Shown piece after piece: positions 34,130 to 43,703 of a DNA stretch of 64,000 nucleotides. Numbering within the stretch: position 1 is the stretch's first letter; each line of letters opens with the position of its first letter. The stretch lies in NCBI GenBank assembly GCA_964531225.1, contig CAZHDB010000006.1, positions 1 to 64,000 on the forward strand, written 5' to 3'. A model generated the notes under the pieces. It was given only the letters and a program-made list of their open reading frames with translations. It had not been told where the DNA came from and searched no databases. The position numbers and the translations under genes are program-made. This DNA comes from CAZHDB01 sp964531225 (lineage in GTDB: Archaea; Thermoproteota; Thermoprotei_A; Sulfolobales; Desulfurococcaceae).

Positions 34130-35054
34130 TATAAGGCTTACCTAGTGCACGAGGCGTTTTAATCTTCTTCATAATAATCGCTACAATAACTAGTGTAGCT
34201 ACGTATGGTATTGTAGAAAATAGGTTTGACTCTGCAGTGAATATTTCTCCGCTTTCTATCTGAAGTTTTATAGGTAAATAGATCGATAAGGCATCAAAGA
34301 AACCAAACACAAAGCCTCCAACTATAGCCATTAATGGATTCCAATTACTAAATGCTACATTAGCTAATGCTATGAAGCCTCTGCCAGCTGATATAAATTT
34401 TGTAAAACGACCAGTCCATCCAACAACAAGATAGGCTCCACCAATACCTGTTAGTATTGTTCCAAGGACGGTTGCATAAAATCTTGTACGGAATACATTA
34501 ACACCCATTGCCTCCGCTGCCCTTGGATCCTCGCCACAGGCTCTTAATTTTAAGCCACTGGATGTCTTAAATAACCACCACCAAACCCCTATCGCTATAA
34601 ATATAGCAAGTATTGTTATTGGAGATATTATAATAATAGATCCCTCTGTAACTTGGATTGATATAGAAGGTATTTTCTCAACTTTAGGACTTTTACCATA
34701 ATCTTGCCATAATGCAATTAACATCATCAAGCTTAAACCATATGCTAGAGAATTATAACCAACACCAGCTATAATTTGATCGCCTCGCAAATACACACTT
34801 ACAAATCCATGTAGAACCCCAGATAAAGCACCTACAAGAATCCCTACAAGTAATCCAAGGTATGGATTCCCTGTATAGAATGTAACAACAGCAGCTGCAA
34901 AACTAGACAATATAAATATTCCTTCAAGACCAATATTTACTACACCACTACGCTCAGTAATTATTTCTCCAACACCAGCTAATACTAGGGGCGTCATAGT
35001 TGTAAAAGTATTTGTCATCATATTAATTATATCTTCGATCATTTCATTCTCCAC
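34119..35054 (-). CDS. nucleoside ABC transporter permease (second subunit)
   Basis: The 311-residue membrane protein has eight or more helices of the BPD_transp_2 type. The motifs GEIITERSGVVNIGLEGIFIL near residue 26, LRACGEDPRAAEAMGVNV near 171 and GIGGAYLVVGWTGRF near 201 are characteristic of the BMP/Nup nucleoside importers. It is the last gene of a four-gene operon; its start overlaps the other permease by 16 bases. Confidence 0.92.
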   Translation of the reverse strand: MENEMIEDIINMMTNTFTTMTPLVLAGVGEIITERSGVVNIGLEGIFILSSFAAAVVTFYTGNPYLGLLVGILVGALSGVLHGFVSVYLRGDQIIAGVGYNSLAYGLSLMMLIALWQDYGKSPKVEKIPSISIQVTEGSIIIISPITILAIFIAIGVWWWLFKTSSGLKLRACGEDPRAAEAMGVNVFRTRFYATVLGTILTGIGGAYLVVGWTGRFTKFISAGRGFIALANVAFSNWNPLMAIVGGFVFGFFDALSIYLPIKLQIESGEIFTAESNLFSTIPYVATLVIVAIIMKKIKTPRALGKPYIKE

Positions 35055-36145
35055 CTCCTAACAATGGATATTAACATACGATATGCATAAGGTATGGCTA
35101 AGGCAATAACGATAATGCCTATAATAGTATCAGTAAGCTGCGGCGGAGCACCAGTTTTTAACTCGACCCACTGACCACCAATCAAAAGACCCGAGAAGAA
35201 TATCGCAGCAAATATTATTCCAATAGGATGGTTTCTCCCTAGTAAACCAATACCTATGCCTGTAAATCCAAATCCATATAGAGTTGACATAGTTGTATCT
35301 ATACTATGGACATCGCCTATGATAAGCAGGGCCCCGCCTAAACCTGCCATAGCACCGCCTAAAAGCATTGAACAAAGTACTGCTTTATTAGGATTATATC
35401 CTGCGTACCTTGCAGATAACGGCGATAAACCAGATACTCTTAATAGATAACCTAGATTAGTATAGTACAGTATGTAATACATCACTATTGCTCCGATTAC
35501 AGCAAGTATAAATGATATTTTTATACGGCCCCACGGAGATAGCAATTCTCCGAGCCAAGCACTTTCAGGTACTTGAATACTTTGATGAGATATCTTAGGA
35601 TCATGGAATATACCGGTTAAGAGATAAACTAATAGGAAATACATGGTCCAATTGATCATAATCGCGGCTATAACTTCATTTATATTACGATATAGTCTTA
35701 ATATTGATATAAATAATCCAAGTCCTCCACCAGCTATTATACCAGCTAGAAGTCCTAAGACAGGATTCGCAGTATAGTAACTCACTAGCAACGCAGTGAA
35801 TGCTCCAACATATAATTGACTCTCACCACCAATATTGAATACCCCAGCAATTAATGGTATGGAGAAAGCCATTGCAGTCATAATATATGGTACGCTTTTA
35901 CTTAATAAATAACTTATATTACCATAACCATATCTGAATAATACGCCAAATACTTCATAAGGATTATATCCCATGAAATAAAGCAGAATAGCCGCTATTA
36001 GGAATCCTACTGTAGCGGATAAGATGATCTCTAAAGCTGCAGTCAAATAGTCGATATATTTTATCCTAATCTTTTCTATGACAAAAGCAATCCTTGTTTT
36101 CATAGTAACCAAGGCTAATCTATACTTAATCTTCCTGGGACTCAA
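35039..36145 (-). CDS. nucleoside ABC transporter permease (first subunit)
   Basis: The 368-residue membrane protein is of the same branched-chain/nucleoside permease class, with PLIAGVFNIGGESQLYVGAF near residue 99, GLSPLSARYAGYNPNKA near 238 and GGAMAGLGGALLIIGDVHS near 258. It forms a heterodimer with the following permease. It overlaps the ATPase gene by 20 bases upstream and the partner by 16 bases downstream, so the operon is tightly coupled. Confidence 0.92.
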   Translation of the reverse strand: MSPRKIKYRLALVTMKTRIAFVIEKIRIKYIDYLTAALEIILSATVGFLIAAILLYFMGYNPYEVFGVLFRYGYGNISYLLSKSVPYIMTAMAFSIPLIAGVFNIGGESQLYVGAFTALLVSYYTANPVLGLLAGIIAGGGLGLFISILRLYRNINEVIAAIMINWTMYFLLVYLLTGIFHDPKISHQSIQVPESAWLGELLSPWGRIKISFILAVIGAIVMYYILYYTNLGYLLRVSGLSPLSARYAGYNPNKAVLCSMLLGGAMAGLGGALLIIGDVHSIDTTMSTLYGFGFTGIGIGLLGRNHPIGIIFAAIFFSGLLIGGQWVELKTGAPPQLTDTIIGIIVIALAIPYAYRMLISIVRRWRMK

Positions 36146-37652
36146 TTACACCACCCATAAGAAGACCCAATCTTTCGAGAGTGAATTCTTCAGGCTTCCC
36201 CATTGCCATAATCTTTCCCTCAAATATGACTGCTATACGATCGCTTAATTGCATGATCTCATCGAGATCTGTTGAAATTAGTAGAATAGCCTTATCCTGA
36301 TCTCTCAGTGAAAGTAAAGTTTTCCTAATAAACTCCGTTGCTCCCACATCGAGTCCTTGAGTCGGTTCTGCAACAATAAATACTGTCGGTTCTCTAATTA
36401 TTTCCCTACCAACCATGACTTTTTGCTGATTGCCTCCACTTAAGTATTTTATAGGAGATGTTATTCCTGGCGCAATAACCTCTAGTTTATCGATAACTTC
36501 TTTTGCATATTTTGATGCTAAACCCCATTTAATCCTCCTAGTTCTCGTAATGACTCTATACATATTAGTTAATACAGTATTCTCAACTATATTCATATCA
36601 TATACGAGGCCTATTCTCCTAGAATCAGGGACATAGGCAAGGCCCAATGAATATCTTTTAGAGGCCGTCAACCTAGTAATATCTTCGCCGTATAAATAGA
36701 TCTCGCCCTTATCAATAAACCTAATACCCGCAAGAGCCTCGGCTAATTCCCTCTGTCCATTACCCTGGACACCAGCTAATCCCAAGATCTCGCCTTTCCT
36801 AAGTTCGAAGGACACTCCTTTAACTGCCATTAACCCACGATCATCACGTACCCATAAATCTTTAACAACAAATACTGGCTGACCAGGCTCCTTAGGCTTC
36901 CTTACTATTTTAAAGACAACCTCCCTCTCAACCATCATCCTAGCAAGATCTTTTTGAGTTACTTCATCTGTCGCAACAGTTCCAACACGTCTACCTCTAC
37001 GCAAGACAGTAACTCTATCAGTTATTTCCTTGACTTCACGAAGCTTATGCGTAATAAAAATGATCGTTATACCTGCCTCCTTAAGCTTTCTTAAAGCATT
37101 AAACAATTCTTTAGTCTCTATAGGTGTCAAAACACTTGTCGGCTCATCAAGTATAAGTACCCGTGCATTTCTAAGTAGAGTCTTTATAATCTCAACTCTC
37201 TGCTGTATACCAACAGGTAATGTTTCAACTACAGCGTTTAAAGGTACTTTAAAACCTAGTTCATCCATTAACTTCATAGCCTTTTCTCTAACATCCTTGA
37301 CTGTAGCCTTAGGTTCAATGCTCACATACGACAGGTATAGATTTTCCTCAACTGTAAATGTTGGTACGAGTGTAAATTGCTGATAAACCATTCCAATTCC
37401 ATGTCTAATGGCATCCCATGGTCCGTGGAACTTGACTTTTTTACCAAAGATCTTTATTATTCCTCTAGTAGGCTTAATTTCTCCATAGAGTATCCTCATT
37501 AATGTTGTCTTACCAGCTCCATTTTCTCCAAGTAGCCCATGTATTTCTCCCTTATATACGACGAAGTCAACATCTCTAAGAGCAATTACACCATCTGGAT
37601 ATATTTTATGAATACCCTTCATCTCGATGGCAATCTCTCTATTGCCCAACAA
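36126..37652 (-). CDS. nucleoside ABC transporter ATP-binding protein, two fused ABC domains
   Basis: The 508-residue protein contains two ABC domains. The first has a normal Walker A (GENGAGKTTLMRI), signature PVGIQQRVEI and Walker B VLILDEPTSVL. The second has a degenerate Walker A (GVQGNGQRELAEALAG) with signature LSGGNQQKVMV and TVFIVAEPTQGLD, where Ala stands in the Walker B place of Asp. One active and one degenerate site is normal for the RbsA/NupO class. The TTG start at 37652 has GGGTG upstream. The solute-binding protein gene lies 92 bases upstream. Confidence 0.94.
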   Translation of the reverse strand: MLGNREIAIEMKGIHKIYPDGVIALRDVDFVVYKGEIHGLLGENGAGKTTLMRILYGEIKPTRGIIKIFGKKVKFHGPWDAIRHGIGMVYQQFTLVPTFTVEENLYLSYVSIEPKATVKDVREKAMKLMDELGFKVPLNAVVETLPVGIQQRVEIIKTLLRNARVLILDEPTSVLTPIETKELFNALRKLKEAGITIIFITHKLREVKEITDRVTVLRRGRRVGTVATDEVTQKDLARMMVEREVVFKIVRKPKEPGQPVFVVKDLWVRDDRGLMAVKGVSFELRKGEILGLAGVQGNGQRELAEALAGIRFIDKGEIYLYGEDITRLTASKRYSLGLAYVPDSRRIGLVYDMNIVENTVLTNMYRVITRTRRIKWGLASKYAKEVIDKLEVIAPGITSPIKYLSGGNQQKVMVGREIIREPTVFIVAEPTQGLDVGATEFIRKTLLSLRDQDKAILLISTDLDEIMQLSDRIAVIFEGKIMAMGKPEEFTLERLGLLMGGVIESQED

Positions 37653-37744
37653 TTAGCACCCTGATAGCAAGGACTTGATAGGTTAACTTAGTTGAAGGAA
37701 TTATAAAAAATAATATAAAATCTAACTCGGAAAACACGGTATTA

Positions 37745-39079
37745 TTATTCACCCATAACCGATCCTTGTTCTAATGCCGCATCTAAATTGCCTGCTGAAA
37801 GCTCCTGTATAATTTGATCATATTCTTCATGCGTCAATGGTGTCTTAAATACTATTTCTCCGTTCTTAATCTTCTCCTCTAATTCATTGACTAATTGCCA
37901 TGCATAGTCTGGAATATATTCATTACGGGTCTCATTAACGATCTGTACTACCTGGTCCGGCGTTAAATCCTTAAGTTGCCCTGTTTCGTAAGCTATTTCT
38001 GCAAAGGTTCTTACACCATCCAAGTCCCAAATACCAACACCTCCCTCATTTAATCCGAGAGTTATTATTCCTCCATGCCATGTTCCTTCAACAACCATTT
38101 TAATTGCTGTATACACTGCTACATCAACTCTCTTAGCACCGCTAATAGGTATGTATTGTGGAGCATACCATTCCTGGCTAGCATCCTGTCCTATACCAAA
38201 AGCTTTTCCGTAACCTCCTTCATTCCAATCAATAATTGCATCGAACATACCAACATGAGTCAATCCAGCTAATCCATATAAAACCTTGGCATCCTGCTGT
38301 AGTAATTGCCACGCAGTATTATAGCCTACTTGAGTATCCTGAAATGTACCAGTATATTGCCATAAGAAGTTAACTGGTTTACCTGTCTTCATCTCAAAAT
38401 ACTTTACTCCAAAGAGATAACCTATATGGAACTTCCATAGAGGCGGTACATCCATACCAGCAACAGCACCAACAGTTGATCCATTTAAAGAATATGCCAT
38501 TCCAGATGCTATGATACCAATTAGTGCTCCACATTCTTGTTCACGGAATAATATATCGACTTCATTGTCCCTAACAATACCTGTTGAAGAATCTATTAAT
38601 GCAAACTTCTGGTCCGGATACTGATCAACTGTTTGATTTAATGCGCCTGTCCATAGAAATCCAACTAGAACTAGTAAGTCGTACTCTCCTGACTCACTTA
38701 ACTGCTGTAGTAATGGAACCATGTCATCAAGTGATCTTGGAGTCATATATTCTACTTCAACACCAAATTCTTGCCTAGCTCTTTCCGCACCTAAATAAGC
38801 CATATCATTAAAGCTTAGATCCCCGCGTCCACCTACATCGAACAATATTGCTACCTTAACACCTTCTCCTGGAAGTGGAGTTGTCTCAGAAGGTGAAGTA
38901 GTAGGTGATTGGGATGTTGCAGGTGAAGTAGATGGAGAAGACGTTGCTGACGGAGATGTTGTGGGCGTTGCAGTAGATGATGGTCCCTGTTGTGTTATAT
39001 AGTATATTCCGGCAATGGCTACAATGATTACTATAACTGCTATAAGAGCTATAGTTGTGCGGGTTAAGGCTTTCATCAT
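37745..39079 (-). CDS. BMP family nucleoside-binding protein of the ABC importer
   Basis: The 444-residue protein has an N-terminal hydrophobic anchor (about 5-27). A Pro/Ser/Thr-rich linker of about 40 residues (about 33-70) follows, then a BMP-type periplasmic-binding-protein domain starting at VKVAILFDVGGRGDLSFN. This linker is the usual way Desulfurococcales and Sulfolobales hold binding proteins above the membrane, and it is likely O-glycosylated. BMP domains in the family bind nucleosides. Conserved later parts are GVFQEQEAGALIG-like EQECGALIGIIA and VGAVAGMDVPPLWKF. The gene starts the operon, and the stronger gap after it may allow more binding protein than transporter. Confidence 0.92.
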   Translation of the reverse strand: MMKALTRTTIALIAVIVIIVAIAGIYYITQQGPSSTATPTTSPSATSSPSTSPATSQSPTTSPSETTPLPGEGVKVAILFDVGGRGDLSFNDMAYLGAERARQEFGVEVEYMTPRSLDDMVPLLQQLSESGEYDLLVLVGFLWTGALNQTVDQYPDQKFALIDSSTGIVRDNEVDILFREQECGALIGIIASGMAYSLNGSTVGAVAGMDVPPLWKFHIGYLFGVKYFEMKTGKPVNFLWQYTGTFQDTQVGYNTAWQLLQQDAKVLYGLAGLTHVGMFDAIIDWNEGGYGKAFGIGQDASQEWYAPQYIPISGAKRVDVAVYTAIKMVVEGTWHGGIITLGLNEGGVGIWDLDGVRTFAEIAYETGQLKDLTPDQVVQIVNETRNEYIPDYAWQLVNELEEKIKNGEIVFKTPLTHEEYDQIIQELSAGNLDAALEQGSVMGE

Positions 39080-39218
39080 ATATAACCTCGTTTTTGAAAT
39101 AGTCCTTACGTATAACCACTCTTCTAGTGGTATTACTAGATAAGCTTTGCCTCCTCCAGTATCATATTATACTAATGTATAATCAATGAAGCACTGGCTA
39201 TGGGAAGGTAGAAACTAG

Positions 39219-39228
39219 TATATAAGGG
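39219..39228 (+). promoter_or_regulatory. probable TATA box of the PIN-ATPase gene
   Basis: TATATAAGGG is 45 bases before the TTG at 39273 and upstream of the ribosome site AGGTGAT at 39257-39263. This fits an archaeal promoter with a short leader. TTTAAATA at 39239-39246 is a closer alternative. Confidence 0.4.
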
Positions 39229-39272
39229 AGCAACTATATTTAAATAATGACCAAGTAGGTGATGATCGGGAC

Positions 39273-40835
39273 TTGACACTTATAGTAGGAGAAGAAGTAT
39301 ACGTGCCTGATACAAGTGCTGTGATAGAAGGTGTAGTTTCTAAACTTATACGTGATGGTGTCGTTAGGGGACGGGTTATTATACATAAGGCTGTATTAGC
39401 CGAGCTAGAGCATCAGGCTAATCAAGGTAGAGCTACAGGTTATGCAGGTCTTGAAGAGATTAAGAGGATTAAGAAACTAGCTGACGAAGGATATGTAAGG
39501 TTTGAAATTGGTGGCGAAAAGCCCCGTCCAAGCGACATACGTTATGCTGGTTATGGAGCTATCGATGCATTAATTAGAGAATATGCTTTTGAAGCAGGTG
39601 CAACACTCATTACAGGTGATCGTGTGCAAGCATTGGTTGCTGAAGCTATTGGTATGAGAGTAATATATGTGCCCCCTGAGAAACCAACCATACTGAGATT
39701 TGAAGGATTCTTTGACGAGACTACAATGAGTATTCATTTAAAAGAAGGTGTTCCACCGATCGTTAAGAAGGGAAGACCCGGTGACTGGGAGTATGCGGTA
39801 ATAAATAAGGATCCATTGAAGCATGAAGAAATAGAGGATATTGCTCGTGAAATCATTGAGGAAGCTCGTAGAAGACCGGATGGGTTCATTGAGATCGATA
39901 GACGCGGTTCAACTATAGTACAACTTGGTAAATATCGTATAGTAATAACAAGACCTCCATTAAGTGATGGATGGGAAATAACTGCTGTACGTCCATTGAA
40001 GAAGTTGCGTTTAGAAGACTATGATCTACCTCCTAAACTTATTAAGAGACTTGAGGAAAAAGCTGAGGGAATATTGATCGCTGGAGCACCGGGCATGGGT
40101 AAGACTACTTTTGCCCAGGCATTAGCAGAATACTATGCTAGTAAAGGAAGAGTTGTTAAAACAGTTGAATCACCTAGAGATATGATCTTACCTCCTGAGA
40201 TCACTCAATATAGTAAGACATATGCTGATCTTGGAGAGTTGCATGATATATTGCTACTCAGTAGACCAGATTATACAGTATTCGATGAAATGAGGAGTGA
40301 TGAAGACTTTAGACTATATACAGATCTAAGGCTCGCAGGCATAGGTATGATTGGTGTGGTCCATGCTACATCCCCTATTGATGCGATACAGAGGTTTATA
40401 GGACGAGTAGAGCTCGGCATGATACCAAGCCTAATAGATACTGTAATCTTCATACGTAATGGTATGGTTGATAAGGTATATGAAGTGAGAATGACTGTTA
40501 AACTACCAACAGGATTAAGGGAAGCTGAATTAGCTAGGCCAGTTATAGAAGTTCTTGATTTCCTAACTGGCGAACTAGAATACGAGATCTATACATTTGG
40601 TGAGCAAACAGTTGTTGTACCCGTTAAGAAACTTCGAGCACCAGCAATTACCAAGGCTGATAAAGTTGCTAGTATTATTCAGAAAATACTTCCAGGCGCC
40701 GATGTTGCTATCGAAGATTCTACAGTAATAGTCACTATACCGAAGAACATGATTAGGACCTTCAATAAGAGAATTAAGAGGATTAGAAAACTTGAATCTA
40801 AGTATAATGTAACAATTAAACTTAGATTCGTCTAG
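39273..40835 (+). CDS. PIN domain - PilT-like ATPase (archaeal PINc-ATPase-KH)
   Basis: The 520-residue protein has an N-terminal PIN nuclease-like domain (acidic residues at about D13, E45, D98 and D116), then a type II/IV secretion-like ATPase from about 240. The ATPase has Walker A GAPGMGKTT at about 271-279, the Asp box VFDEMRSDED and the His box VVHATSP. A KH-like C-terminal segment ends TIKLRFV. The arrangement is conserved throughout archaea; the function is not established, and an RNA-processing or nuclease-linked motor is suggested by the domains. The TTG start at 39273 is supported by AGGTGAT nine bases upstream. Confidence 0.93.
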   Translation: MTLIVGEEVYVPDTSAVIEGVVSKLIRDGVVRGRVIIHKAVLAELEHQANQGRATGYAGLEEIKRIKKLADEGYVRFEIGGEKPRPSDIRYAGYGAIDALIREYAFEAGATLITGDRVQALVAEAIGMRVIYVPPEKPTILRFEGFFDETTMSIHLKEGVPPIVKKGRPGDWEYAVINKDPLKHEEIEDIAREIIEEARRRPDGFIEIDRRGSTIVQLGKYRIVITRPPLSDGWEITAVRPLKKLRLEDYDLPPKLIKRLEEKAEGILIAGAPGMGKTTFAQALAEYYASKGRVVKTVESPRDMILPPEITQYSKTYADLGELHDILLLSRPDYTVFDEMRSDEDFRLYTDLRLAGIGMIGVVHATSPIDAIQRFIGRVELGMIPSLIDTVIFIRNGMVDKVYEVRMTVKLPTGLREAELARPVIEVLDFLTGELEYEIYTFGEQTVVVPVKKLRAPAITKADKVASIIQKILPGADVAIEDSTVIVTIPKNMIRTFNKRIKRIRKLESKYNVTIKLRFV

Positions 40836-40982
40836 CCTTAGTGAATTACTTTTAAAAGGCTTGGCTCCTCATGGCCAAATAAATCATGTAGTATATGGTG
40901 TATCTTATTTGAAAACGCTTAATAATGTAATATTTGTATAGCTTTAGTAGATTTAATGTGTTCGATTACTAGGTGGATCCTA

Positions 40983-42359
40983 ATGTCATTGATTATTATA
41001 GAAGCCCGTTATATTATTCCTGTTAGACCTAGACAGAAGATTATACGTAATGGCGCAATAGTTATTGATGGTGATCGCATTGTTTATATAGGTAAAGCTG
41101 ATGAAGCTAAGCTAAAATACCATAGTGATACGGTAATAAGAGCACATAGGCATGTAGTTATCCCCGGCCTTATTAATGCACATAATCATTTATTCCAGAG
41201 TATATTGAAGAACATAGGTATTGATATGGAGCTTGTTTCATGGCTTCGAACAAGTATTCATCCTACACTCGCTAGTTTTACAGACGATGACTTTTATATT
41301 GCTGCCAAATGGGGTTTAATAGAAAACATTAAGAGTGGTGTTACAACAATAATCGAAAATCACTATGGACCTAGGGGATATGATGCTGTTGCTAGAGCAT
41401 TAATTGAGTCTAGGCTTCGTGCAGTACTTGCCCGTGGTATATATGAACTTAATGTATTACTTGATATACTTAAGGAAGAACCTGAAAAAGCACTAGCCCA
41501 TGTTGAATCCTTAGTCAAAAAATATCATGGATATGAGAATAGACTATGGATAGCTATAGCTCCAATGCATCCTTATAACGCTAGTAAGGAGTTATTGTTA
41601 AAGGCTAAGGAGCTTAGTGACAAGTATGAGCTTATTTATCATACTCATACTGCTGAATCAGTTAAGGATCAGGAGCTTGTCGTAGAGCTCCATGGTAAAA
41701 CAGATGTCGAATTACTATATGATCTCAGTATTCTAGGGCCAAGATTCCATGCGGTCCACGGCGTACAGGTTTCTCCAAGAGAAGTAAAATTATTAGCTGA
41801 AGCAGGTGCCCATGTTATCCATAATCCGGAAAGCAATATGTATTTAGGATCAGGAGTAGCACCTATACCGGATTATATGGAGTCTGGAGTCAATGTTGCC
41901 CTCGGGACTGATGGTGCTGGTAGCAATAATAATAATGATATGATTGAAGCAATGAGATTTGCAGTACTTTTACATCGAGCTGCAAGAAAGCATCCAAGCA
42001 TAGTTACTGCATGGGATGCCTTGGAAATGGCTACAATTAATGGCGCTAAAGCTATTGGTTTAGAGAATGAGATCGGTAGTCTCGAAATAGGTAAAAAAGC
42101 AGATATAACGATCATAAGGCTTGATAAGCCACATACAGCTCCGGTAACAGATCCCTTAGGCGCTATTGTCTATTGTGCTAATGCTGGTGATGTAGATACA
42201 GTAATTGTTAATGGAGAGATTGTCTTGGAGAGTGGTAGAATACTTTTATTTGAAGAGGAGAAGGTTAGAGAAGAAGCTGAGAAGACGCAGTTAAGGATAC
42301 TAGATAGGGCAAGAGAGAAGTTTGGCACTAAATTCCCATTTGAGAAATTCATAATTTAA
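40983..42359 (+). CDS. amidohydrolase, SAH/MTA deaminase (TRZ/ATZ) type
   Basis: The enzyme of about 458 residues has the metal-dependent amidohydrolase fold. The first metal motif is PGLINAHNHLFQ; the second His is in YHTHTAES, the third in AVHGVQ, and the Asp is in ALGTDGAGSNNNNDM. The C-terminal EIGSLEIGKKADITIIRL matches the deaminase branch. Typical substrates are S-adenosylhomocysteine, 5-methylthioadenosine, adenosine or guanine; the exact one is not readable. AGGTGG at 40971-40976 favours ATG 40983 over ATG 40956. A nearby nucleoside importer would make a nucleoside substrate sensible, but that is inference. Confidence 0.9.
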   Translation: MSLIIIEARYIIPVRPRQKIIRNGAIVIDGDRIVYIGKADEAKLKYHSDTVIRAHRHVVIPGLINAHNHLFQSILKNIGIDMELVSWLRTSIHPTLASFTDDDFYIAAKWGLIENIKSGVTTIIENHYGPRGYDAVARALIESRLRAVLARGIYELNVLLDILKEEPEKALAHVESLVKKYHGYENRLWIAIAPMHPYNASKELLLKAKELSDKYELIYHTHTAESVKDQELVVELHGKTDVELLYDLSILGPRFHAVHGVQVSPREVKLLAEAGAHVIHNPESNMYLGSGVAPIPDYMESGVNVALGTDGAGSNNNNDMIEAMRFAVLLHRAARKHPSIVTAWDALEMATINGAKAIGLENEIGSLEIGKKADITIIRLDKPHTAPVTDPLGAIVYCANAGDVDTVIVNGEIVLESGRILLFEEEKVREEAEKTQLRILDRAREKFGTKFPFEKFII

Positions 42360-42392
42360 TAACATAGTATATTATTTTATACTTAAGCTATT

Positions 42393-42413
42393 ACCGCATG
42401 GACCGTAGGCGGT
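42393..42413 (+). promoter_or_regulatory. possible hairpin over the ribosome site of the GNAT gene
   Basis: ACCGC (42393-42397) can pair with GCGGT (42409-42413), four bases before the ATG at 42418, in an unusually GC-rich patch. It could cover the weak ribosome site and regulate translation. The 5-bp stem is short for a thermophile. Confidence 0.22.
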
Positions 42414-42417
42414 TCCG

Positions 42418-43356
42418 ATGCCAGTGGAGATACGCTTAGCTTCTTTAGATGATGTTAAGGGTATCGTTGAAGTTTATTGTAGTGATGTTGATAAATGGTA
42501 TAAATTTATTAATGGTAGGAAAATTGAGGCAAGGTATGAGGATCTCAGCATTATAGATAAGTCCAGCCATGGAGGTCCATGGATGTCTATAGAAACATGT
42601 AGTATACATCTAAACTATGTCCTCATTAGTAACCAATATCCGTTAGTAGCTTTATTAAATGATCGTGTTGTTGGTGAGCTTGAACTATATATTGGTTATG
42701 AACAGGGCTTATTAGGCAAGACTGGTTTTATTGATGTACTTCAAGTTCATAAAGATTATAGAGGGCAAGGCATAGGCAGATCACTAATTATGAAAGCGAG
42801 AGATATATGCATTAAACACGACTGTGATACATTGAGTGTTTGGCCTGAGAAAAATGTAATTGATTTTTATAAGAAGTGTGGCTTAAATGATGTAGCGTAT
42901 AATATTTACCACATAGAAATAGATCTTGGTAGGGTAGGAGAGGCTAAGAACAATTATACTATTGATGAATTTCCTGAAAAATATGACGTACTAAGTTATA
43001 TGGTTTTTATATCACCACGTATTTTTTCCTCATTTACTGCCTGGATTAAAAGTAGGTGGGATTTTGCATTTGAAAAAGACAGGATAGTTAGTATCGAAGG
43101 ATATATCAGAGAAGTAAATACTGCTTTCATTATAGAGAGTCTATGGAATAGTAAAGACGTAGGTAGGTTAATGTTCTGGATAGAAGATATAAATAACATT
43201 AATGAGGCTATGGATTATTTATTCCATATAGCTATTAATAATGGATTTAAACGACTCGCTTTACTAGTTAGTTACGACGTATATGAAGAATTCCTTAAGA
43301 ATTATCCCCACGAGATCATTGATAAGGAATTGCTTCTTATGGAAAAATTGAAGTAA
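42418..43356 (+). CDS. GNAT N-acetyltransferase with extra C-terminal domain
   Basis: Residues 1-165 form a GNAT domain. The acetyl-CoA pyrophosphate loop is VHKDYRGQGIGRSLIMKA (Q/RxxGxG/A) and the late strand is VWPEKNVIDFYKKCGL. The remaining 145 residues are an alpha/beta domain of similar size that may be a second, degenerate GNAT-like fold; it has no visible CoA loop. Target is unknown. ATG 42418 is the only good start. The gene is alone on the plus strand, between the deaminase gene and the MinD/Mrp unit. Confidence 0.85.
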   Translation: MPVEIRLASLDDVKGIVEVYCSDVDKWYKFINGRKIEARYEDLSIIDKSSHGGPWMSIETCSIHLNYVLISNQYPLVALLNDRVVGELELYIGYEQGLLGKTGFIDVLQVHKDYRGQGIGRSLIMKARDICIKHDCDTLSVWPEKNVIDFYKKCGLNDVAYNIYHIEIDLGRVGEAKNNYTIDEFPEKYDVLSYMVFISPRIFSSFTAWIKSRWDFAFEKDRIVSIEGYIREVNTAFIIESLWNSKDVGRLMFWIEDINNINEAMDYLFHIAINNGFKRLALLVSYDVYEEFLKNYPHEIIDKELLLMEKLK

Positions 43357-43694
43357 TACTTGATATGAATTAGTTAACCCTGTCGAGAATAATTAGGCTA
43401 ATTCTATTTATGGTGTTTATTGTCTGTTAAGTGAAAAAGGATTGCTAGCGTATGTAATAAATAAAAAGAATGTGTTCATCCATTTATGATTAGATTGAAG
43501 AAGGTAATTATTTCCAGAAAACAGTGTTTATATCATGTATATTTGCTACATTCCAGAGCTTAATCCGGATATTATAATATTTACAGATAATGTTTTAGCA
43601 GAGCTCAGTAATTTATTTATAGATCAGTTGAATAATAAAGTTGTATTCCATTAGTCCTATGATAGGTTGTTAAATAATACATAAATATTAATGG
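43357..43694. other. spacer with short coding-like remnants
   Basis: This 338-base gap lies upstream of the MinD/Mrp operon. It contains a 39-codon frame at 43535-43654 (starts MYICYIPELNPDIIIFTDN) and, in the same strand but another frame, a 28-codon open stretch near 43412-43497 (YGVYCLLSEKGLLAYVINKK). Both look protein-like in composition but have no ribosome site and no recognisable family, so they may be relics of a lost gene or chance. No RNA signature is seen. Confidence 0.3.
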
Positions 43695-43703
43695 ATGATC
43701 CGT

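Noticed and set aside
38886..39119. 77-codon minus-strand frame over the linker of the nucleoside-binding protein
   Set aside because: It is a shifted reading of the low-complexity Ser/Thr linker region of the real gene.
39258..39270. C-box-like GTGATGA upstream of the PIN-ATPase gene
   Set aside because: It is the AGGTGAT ribosome-binding site correctly spaced before TTG 39273; no D box pattern follows.
40860..40879. Hairpin TTGGC/GCCAA as terminator of the PIN-ATPase gene
   Set aside because: Only a 5-bp stem without a following U-tract; recorded only as part of the repeated 9-mer finding.
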